DNA of 64,000 bases, taken from Terriglobia bacterium (GTDB lineage: Bacteria; Acidobacteriota; Terriglobia; Acidiferrales; UBA7541). How positions within the stretch are numbered: position 1 is the stretch's first letter; each line of letters starts with the position of its first letter. Where the stretch lies: the NCBI GenBank assembly GCA_020073375.1, contig JAIQFG010000026.1:1-64000 (forward strand), read 5' to 3'. The position numbers and the translations under genes were made by a program. This document shows, one piece after another, positions 58,426-64,000 of this stretch. The notes beneath the pieces were generated by a model, which saw nothing but the letters and a program-made list of their open reading frames with translations, was not told where the DNA came from and searched no databases.

Positions 58426-59886
58426 GTGAAGAAGAATCTGCCCATCACCCTGGCCCGGTATGCAGCCGCTCTGGCTGCGGTCGCGGCGATTACCTTGTTC
58501 TACCGCTCAACGCATCGCTTCAACGCGACGACCATTGCGTTCACCTACCTGCTTGCCGTCCTCGGCGCTTCCACCCTCTGGGGACTCGCGGTTTCCGTCT
58601 TCATGTCGCTGGTCGCCACGCTGGCCTACAACTATTTTTTCCTGCCACCTGTGGGCACCTTCACCATCGCGGACCCGCAGAATTGGGTGGCGCTGATCAC
58701 GTTCCTGGCAACTTCCGTTCTGGCCAGCGATCTCTCGACGCGCGCGCGCAATCAGGCTGCCGAGGCAAACCGGCGGCGGCGCGAAGTCGAGCGCCTGTAC
58801 AAATTCAGCCAGCGCATGCTGACCGCCGGCAATCCCATCGAGTTGCTGAACGCCATCCCGCGCCAGATCGTGGAAATCTTCGAAGTGGGGGCCGCCGCGG
58901 TGTTCCTGTCGGACAAACAGAAGATCTACCGCTCCGGAATGAACCTGCCGCAACTCGACGCCGACCACCTGAAAGCCATCGTGGCTCGCGAGGACATGGA
59001 GGTGGACGAGGAGCACAGCCTCTGCTTCGCCCCGCTCCGTTTGGGATCGCGCATTCTGGGCAGCGTGGGCCTCTCGGGCCCAGTGCTTTCGCGGCCATCG
59101 CTCGAGGCTCTGGGATCGCTGATCGCCGTGGCCATTGAGCGCGCGCACGCCATCGAAATGGTGGGGAAGACCGAGGCGGCCCGCGAAGGGGAGCGCCTCA
59201 AATCGGCGCTGCTGGACGCCATCGCGCACGATTTCCGCACGCCGCTGACCTCCATCAAGGTTTCGGTGACGAATCTGCTGTCGCCGGCGAAACTGGACGA
59301 GTCCCAGCGCATCGAATTACTGAACATCATCAACGAAGAGTGTGACCGGCTGAACCGGCTGGTCGGGGAAGCCGCCGAAATGGCGCGCCTGGAAGCCGGC
59401 GAAGTCAAGCTGCAGATGGAGACGCTGCGCGTGGTGGACCTGATCTCCGAGGCGCTGGATGTTTGCAAGGGCGTCCTGGGCACGCGGCCGGTAAGAATCG
59501 AAATGAAGAATCAGAATCTGCTGGTTCACGCGGATTTGGCGCGCGCGAAGGAGGTGCTCGTGCACCTTGTCGAGAACGCGAATCTGTATTCCGCTCCCGA
59601 CCGCCCCATCACCATCGGCGCGGAAGAGCAGGCGGATTTCGTATCGTTCAGCGTCGCCGACCAGGGGCCGGGCATTGCGGATGCGGAACTCGCCCTGATT
59701 TTCGACAAGTTTTACAGGGGTTCGGATCAGCGGTATCGCGTGCAGGGCACGGGCATGGGCTTGCCGATCGCGAAAGCCATCGTGGAAGCGCACGGCGGAT
59801 CGATCAGTGTGATCAGCCAGCTGGGACAGGGGTCCGTATTTTCTTTCAGCCTGCCAATTGTGAGGGGGACGGCGGAACACCGATGA
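58426..59886 (+). CDS. kdpD: KdpD membrane/kinase half: histidine kinase with DUF4118
   Basis: The 486-residue protein equals the C-terminal half of KdpD. Four closely packed membrane helices (DUF4118, about 10-105; LLAVLGASTLWGLAVSVF, YNYFFLPPVGTFTI) precede a GAF-like domain (about 130-235). The HisKA H-box is LLDAIAHDFRTPLTSIKV, and the HATPase has VADQGPGIAD and GTGMGLPIAKAIVEAHGG. The GTG start lies six bases after a TAGAAT box, so the mRNA may be leaderless. It overlaps kdpE by four bases. Confidence 0.9.
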   Translation: MKKNLPITLARYAAALAAVAAITLFYRSTHRFNATTIAFTYLLAVLGASTLWGLAVSVFMSLVATLAYNYFFLPPVGTFTIADPQNWVALITFLATSVLASDLSTRARNQAAEANRRRREVERLYKFSQRMLTAGNPIELLNAIPRQIVEIFEVGAAAVFLSDKQKIYRSGMNLPQLDADHLKAIVAREDMEVDEEHSLCFAPLRLGSRILGSVGLSGPVLSRPSLEALGSLIAVAIERAHAIEMVGKTEAAREGERLKSALLDAIAHDFRTPLTSIKVSVTNLLSPAKLDESQRIELLNIINEECDRLNRLVGEAAEMARLEAGEVKLQMETLRVVDLISEALDVCKGVLGTRPVRIEMKNQNLLVHADLARAKEVLVHLVENANLYSAPDRPITIGAEEQADFVSFSVADQGPGIADAELALIFDKFYRGSDQRYRVQGTGMGLPIAKAIVEAHGGSISVISQLGQGSVFSFSLPIVRGTAEHR

Positions 59887-60596
59887 GCACACCGACGATT
59901 CTGGTTGTGGATGACGAGCCGCAAATCCGCCGCGTGATGCGAACCACGCTATCGAGCAACGGATACTCGGTGGTCGAGGCCAAAAGCGGCGAGGAAGCTC
60001 TGGAGATGATGCGCAAGGAGCGCCCCGAACTCGTCCTGCTCGATGTCAACATGCCGGGGATGGGAGGCCTGGAAGCCTGCCGCGAAATTCGCGACCAGTC
60101 CGACGTCGCCATCATCATGCTGACGGTCCGCAATACCGAGCATGACAAAGTGCTGGCCCTGGACGCCGGCGCCGACGACTACGTCGTGAAACCGTTCAGC
60201 GTCGAGGAACTTCTGGCGCGCATTCGCGCCGCCCTTCGCCGGACCACCTCCGCGGAACCTATTCCCTCATACGTTTCCGACGATCTGGAAATCGATTTCG
60301 AGCGCAGGAAAGTGCTGGTCAAGGGGAATCAGGTGCGGCTCACTCCGAAGGAATTTGATTTGTTGCGCCACCTGGTGTCCAGCCAGGGCAAACCGCTCGA
60401 GCACCGCCGCCTGCTGCAGGCCGTGTGGGGTCCGGACTACGGAAATGAAACGGAATACCTGCGCGTGTTCATCAATCAGTTGCGGAAGAAAATTGAACCG
60501 GATCCGTCGCACCCGAAGTACATCCACACCGATCCGTGGGTAGGTTACAGGTTTGAGCCCACCAGTTCGGCCCCCGCCAAACCGAAGAAGAAATAG
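59883..60596 (+). CDS. kdpE: KdpE-type response regulator
   Basis: The 237-residue OmpR-family protein has a receiver (Asp10-Asp11, phospho-site Asp54 in LVLLDVNMPGM, Lys in VVKPF). Its winged-helix DNA-binding domain (about 130-230) contains RLTPKEFDLLRHLV and YLRVFINQLRKKIE. Overlap with the kdpD kinase half and the nearby kdpBC genes identify it as KdpE, the activator of the K+-ATPase operon. The ATG at 59883 overlaps the kinase stop (ATGA). Confidence 0.92.
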   Translation: MSTPTILVVDDEPQIRRVMRTTLSSNGYSVVEAKSGEEALEMMRKERPELVLLDVNMPGMGGLEACREIRDQSDVAIIMLTVRNTEHDKVLALDAGADDYVVKPFSVEELLARIRAALRRTTSAEPIPSYVSDDLEIDFERRKVLVKGNQVRLTPKEFDLLRHLVSSQGKPLEHRRLLQAVWGPDYGNETEYLRVFINQLRKKIEPDPSHPKYIHTDPWVGYRFEPTSSAPAKPKKK

Positions 60597-60696
60597 CGCC
60601 TGAGTTGTTAGAGAGCAGTGCGGTCTTGATTTTCTCTCCCGGCCGCATGAAGCCGCGCAGGCTTGAAGTTTGCGCTAAGAGAGCCAGGCGATCCTG

Positions 60697-61389
60697 TTAT
60701 GGCTTCCGAGCCGCGATCAGCCACCACGTTTCGTGGGAAGGGTCACCTTCAATGAAGCGATCCTGCCGGCCGACGATTTCAAACCCTCCCTCACGGAGTT
60801 CCTTTTCGACTTCGTTGACGGACACCTCATGCTGCTCCGCGGCCGTTCCCATCAATCCAGTCTTGGCCGGAAGAGGTTCACGATCGACCACGACCAGCCT
60901 TCCCCCGGAAATCAGCGAATTGAACAGGTGAGAAAGGATGGAGTGCGAATCCGTGAATTCATGATAGGTGTTGGCAATGAGTACGGCGTTGGCGCCCTGC
61001 GCAGCCAGACGCGGATCGCCGGCTTCGCCAAGAACAATTTTGACGTTGCGTTGGCCTCTTTGGAATGTCCTGATCCACAAAAACATCAGAGGCAACCTGC
61101 GGATGTCCTCCGCCAAAACCTTGCCGCTTGGGCCGACTGCGGCCGAGAGCTTAAGCGTGAAGTATCCCGATCCGCATCCCAGATCGACCGCCACGTCTCC
61201 GGGCTTCAAATCAAGCGCCTGGATAATTTCGTTTGGCAGCTGCCATTTGTCTCTTTCAGCCTCGACGGCATCCAACCGCGAAAGTGTCTGGAGTCCCTGG
61301 TAGGCCGTGTCGAATAGGAAAAAGGCCGCGATGGCGCACGCGAAGAAAAGCGCAAGTTTGACGCGGTAGCTCAATGGGATGCATCCCAA
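60697..61389 (-). CDS. Membrane-anchored class I SAM methyltransferase
   Basis: The 230-residue protein has an N-terminal membrane helix (about 9-28) and a Rossmann methyltransferase domain with motif I VAVDLGCGSGYFTLKL (about 66-81). NAVLIANTYHEF (motif IV region) and GGRLVVVDREPL follow. The substrate is unknown. It lies 31 bases after kdpC on the same strand and may be co-transcribed with it. Confidence 0.85.
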   Translation of the reverse strand: MGCIPLSYRVKLALFFACAIAAFFLFDTAYQGLQTLSRLDAVEAERDKWQLPNEIIQALDLKPGDVAVDLGCGSGYFTLKLSAAVGPSGKVLAEDIRRLPLMFLWIRTFQRGQRNVKIVLGEAGDPRLAAQGANAVLIANTYHEFTDSHSILSHLFNSLISGGRLVVVDREPLPAKTGLMGTAAEQHEVSVNEVEKELREGGFEIVGRQDRFIEGDPSHETWWLIAARKP

Positions 61390-61420
61390 AATAATGCCAG
61401 GATGAGTCGCTCGTCCCAGG

Positions 61421-62161
61421 CTATTTCGATGCCGGGAAATGCTGGTCTAGTGCGACGTTCAGCATCAGGACGTTCACGCGCGGCTCGCCCAGAAACCCCA
61501 GGTCGGCACGGTCGGTAAATTGCGGGATCAATTGTTTCACTTGATCCGCGGAAATGCCCCGCGCCTTTGCCACGCGCCCGGCTTGCAGGTCGGCATTCGT
61601 GGGACTGATGTGCGGATCCAGGCCCGAAGCCGAAGCGGTGACCGCATCCTGCGGAATCGGCGTCTTCGGCGTAAATGCCAATGGCGATTTATCGTCATTG
61701 AACGCTTTGATCAGCTTTACCTCGTCGAGATCGCCATGCGAATCCTTGAACTGGTCAATCGGTATGGAGGATTGGTAAGGGATGTCGTTGTCGATGCAGT
61801 AATGGACGATGCGAAGGCCGATGCCGTCGAAGTCAACGATCTCGTTGTTCTTGTCATCCATTTTGGTGGTGCCGTGGAGAAGCTTGGCGCTTGTGGGCCC
61901 GAGGTTGGAGCCGCTGGACGCCGTCGCGTCATATCCGCTGCCTGCGGCCGATGGACGCGGATGGAAATACTCAGCCTTGGCAAATGGTTGGCCGATGAGG
62001 CTGGAGCCAACCACTTTGCCGCCTACCGTCACAAGACTTCCGTTGGCCTGCTTTGGGAAAACAAGTTCGGACACGCCTGTCATCACGGCCGGGTAGAGCA
62101 AGCCGGTGAGAACGGTGAAAATCAGCGTCAATCGAAATCCGGGTCCAAGTTCCTTCAACAT
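61421..62161 (-). CDS. kdpC: Potassium-transporting ATPase subunit KdpC
   Basis: KdpC stabilises the KdpFABC K+ pump. The 246-residue product has the N-terminal membrane helix (about 13-31, LTLIFTVLTGLLYPAVMTGVS). Typical motifs are GQPFAKAEYFHPRPSAAG, DAVTASASGLDPHISPTNA and VNVLMLNVALDQ. It is about 50 residues longer than common KdpC because of an acidic insertion (about 100-160, including IVHYCIDNDIPYQSS). AAAGGAGCAGG precedes the ATG at 62161. Confidence 0.93.
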   Translation of the reverse strand: MLKELGPGFRLTLIFTVLTGLLYPAVMTGVSELVFPKQANGSLVTVGGKVVGSSLIGQPFAKAEYFHPRPSAAGSGYDATASSGSNLGPTSAKLLHGTTKMDDKNNEIVDFDGIGLRIVHYCIDNDIPYQSSIPIDQFKDSHGDLDEVKLIKAFNDDKSPLAFTPKTPIPQDAVTASASGLDPHISPTNADLQAGRVAKARGISADQVKQLIPQFTDRADLGFLGEPRVNVLMLNVALDQHFPASK

Positions 62162-62205
62162 GTCCTGCTCCTTTATTCTTCCGGGCCCCATTGGAGCCCT
62201 CGACC

Positions 62206-64000
62206 TTATGCCAAATGCATCGCCACAAGCATCTTGTCGATGAGCCAGATGCCGGGAAAGGGAACGATGATTCCGCCCAGGCCATAGATCAGCAAATTGC
62301 GGGTGAGCATTTGCCCGGCGCTGACCGGCTTGTACTGCACGCCGCGAAGCGCCAGCGGAATCAGCGCGATGATAATGACGGCGTTGAAAATCACCGCGGC
62401 GAGTACCGCGCTCTGCGGTGAGTGCAGTCCCATGATGTTCAGCTTGTTCAACTCGGGATAGATCGCCGCGAACATGGCCGGAATGATGGCGAAGTATTTC
62501 GCAACGTCGTTGGCGATGGAAAAAGTGGTTAGCGAACCGCGGGTAATCAGAAGCTGCTTTCCGATGGCCACGATTTCGATCAGCTTGGTGGGATTGCTGT
62601 CGAGATCAACCATGTTGCCGGCCTCTTTCGCCGCCATCGTGCCCGTGTTCATGGCCACGCCCACGTCGGCCTGGGCCAGGGCGGGCGCGTCATTGGTCCC
62701 GTCGCCGGTCATGGCCACCAGGCGCCCTTGCGCCTGCTCCTTGCGAATGTACTCGAGCTTGTCCTGCGGCGTGGCTTGCGCCAGGAAGTCGTCCACTCCG
62801 GCTTCTTGCGCAATGGCCGCCGCAGTCAGCGGATTATCGCCGGTGATCATCACCGAGCGGATTCCCATGGCGCGCAGCGATGCCAGGCGGTCTTTCATTC
62901 CGCCTTTTACGATGTCCTTCAGGTGAATTACGCCAAGAATCCTCGATCCATCGGCTACCGCGAGCGGCGTGCCTCCGTTCCTGGAAATGCGATCCGAGAT
63001 CTCCTGAAGGGACTGCGGCACCGTGCCGCCCGATTCCTTTACGAACTGAGCGATCGCTCCGGTGGCGCCCTTCCGCAGATGGCGGCCGTCCAGGTCCACG
63101 CCGCTCATGCGCGTGTATGCGGAGAAGGGAATAAACTGGGCGTTGCGCGCGGCGACTTCCCGCCCGCGAAGCTTGTACTTCTCTTTGGCCAGCACGACGA
63201 TGGAGCGCCCTTCCGGAGTCTCGTCCGCAAGGCTGGAAAGCTGAGCCGCATCGGCCAGTTCGCTTTCGCTCACTCCGTCTACCGTCAGGAATTCCACCGC
63301 CTGCCGGTTACCGAGCGTAATGGTTCCTGTTTTGTCAAGCAGGAGCGTATTAACATCGCCCGAAGCCTCCACGGCCTTGCCGCTCATGGCTAGAACGTTG
63401 TGCTGCATCACACGATCCATGCCCGCGATGCCGATGGCGGAAAGCAGCCCGCCGATGGTTGTGGGGATCAGGCAAACCAGCAGGGACACAAGAACCGCGA
63501 TAGTCGGAGCCGTGCCGTTGCCGACGGCCTGGATGGCATACTTTGAATAAGTCGGCAGGGTCGCAACCGCCAGCAGGAAGACCAGTGTCAGGCCGGCGAT
63601 CAGAATGTTGAGGGCGATTTCGTTGGGCGTCTTTTGCCGAACAGCGCCTTCCACCAGGGCGATCATGCGGTCCAAAAAGGTTTCGCCGGGATTCGACGTG
63701 ATCCGGATGGTGATATGGTCCGACAATACCATCGTACCGCCGGTGACCGCGCTCCGATCGCCTCCGGATTCCCGAATGACGGGCGCGCTCTCCCCGGTAA
63801 TAACGGATTCATCGACGCTGGCGACGCCTTCGATGACTTCCCCGTCTCCCGGAATCACATAACCGGCTTCGCAGTACACCACGTCCCCGCTGCGCAGCTT
63901 TGATGCGGGCACCATCTCGTACTTGCCGTCGGGCAGGACTTTGTGCGCCACTGTATCGACTTTGGTCTTGCGCAGCGCGTCGGCTTGCGCTTTGCCGCGC
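62206..64000 (-). CDS. kdpB: Potassium-transporting P-type ATPase subunit KdpB (5' end outside window)
   Basis: KdpB is the P-type ATPase subunit that powers KdpFABC. The frame is open to the window end, so the N-terminal part is missing. Seen are the actuator motif (ITGESAPV), the phosphorylation motif [35 protein letters not shown] and several C-terminal membrane helices. It lies 44 bases before kdpC. kdpA, and probably kdpF, should lie beyond position 64000. Confidence 0.95.
   Translation of the reverse strand, partial: RGKAQADALRKTKVDTVAHKVLPDGKYEMVPASKLRSGDVVYCEAGYVIPGDGEVIEGVASVDESVITGESAPVIRESGGDRSAVTGGTMVLSDHITIRITSNPGETFLDRMIALVEGAVRQKTPNEIALNILIAGLTLVFLLAVATLPTYSKYAIQAVGNGTAPTIAVLVSLLVCLIPTTIGGLLSAIGIAGMDRVMQHNVLAMSGKAVEASGDVNTLLLDKTGTITLGNRQAVEFLTVDGVSESELADAAQLSSLADETPEGRSIVVLAKEKYKLRGREVAARNAQFIPFSAYTRMSGVDLDGRHLRKGATGAIAQFVKESGGTVPQSLQEISDRISRNGGTPLAVADGSRILGVIHLKDIVKGGMKDRLASLRAMGIRSVMITGDNPLTAAAIAQEAGVDDFLAQATPQDKLEYIRKEQAQGRLVAMTGDGTNDAPALAQADVGVAMNTGTMAAKEAGNMVDLDSNPTKLIEIVAIGKQLLITRGSLTTFSIANDVAKYFAIIPAMFAAIYPELNKLNIMGLHSPQSAVLAAVIFNAVIIIALIPLALRGVQYKPVSAGQMLTRNLLIYGLGGIIVPFPGIWLIDKMLVAMHLA

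Overview
The window reads as a chromosomal piece of a GC-rich, Gram-negative, flagellated bacterium. An outer membrane is implied by L- and P-ring genes (flgH, flgI) and by a periplasmic adaptor protein. The single flagellar super-cluster, FliA/FlgM control, several sigma-54 activators and dispersed GC-rich hairpins would fit Acidobacteriota. That placement is inference from style and memory of related clusters; no rRNA or other marker is present.

Positions 1 to about 48.3 kb form one nearly continuous flagellar and motility island. It opens with the end of a degenerate GGDEF protein, a first stator pair (motA/motB, E. coli type) and an orphan OmpR-type regulator on the minus strand. Next comes a regulatory block: a sigma-54 activator without a DNA-binding domain, a histidine kinase, and a complete NtrC/FlrC-type activator. 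This block runs directly into the early genes: flgB-flgC-fliE-fliF-fliG-fliH-fliI-fliJ-fliK-flgD-flgE, then fliL, a short fliN-like gene, fliO-P-Q-R, flhB, flhA, fliA, fliM and a long fliN. fliK is broken near its 3' end. After fliN come possible signalling inputs to the motor: a stand-alone protein with a cysteine cluster and a predicted c-di-GMP-binding MshEN domain, an HDOD protein, a CheY and a CheX. Then follow flgF-G-A-H-I-J.

From 35.7 kb the late genes begin. flgM-(small ORF)-flgN-flgK-flgL sits behind a near-consensus FliA promoter. On the minus strand lie fliD-fliS-(unknown) and the flagellin gene fliC, each behind a FliA-type promoter, plus a TPR protein. On the plus strand follow an flbD/swrD-like gene, a second stator pair (PomA-like), cheR and a second HDOD gene, with FliA-like promoters before flbD and cheR. 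Together these five sites describe a FliA regulon with its anti-sigma factor FlgM in the same cluster. No flhF, flhG, fliW, csrA, cheA, cheW or cheB is seen here.

From 48.4 kb the content is unrelated: an orphan histidine-kinase dimerisation domain, murJ, an Old Yellow Enzyme, a SRPBCC protein, and a four-gene MacAB-like ABC export operon. The window ends with a potassium-uptake region in which KdpD is split into two divergently transcribed genes (sensor half on minus, membrane kinase half on plus, followed by kdpE). A membrane-anchored methyltransferase, kdpC and a truncated kdpB lie on the minus strand. Hairpin repeats mark several gene ends in this part. No tRNA, rRNA, CRISPR array, insertion sequence or prophage was recognised.
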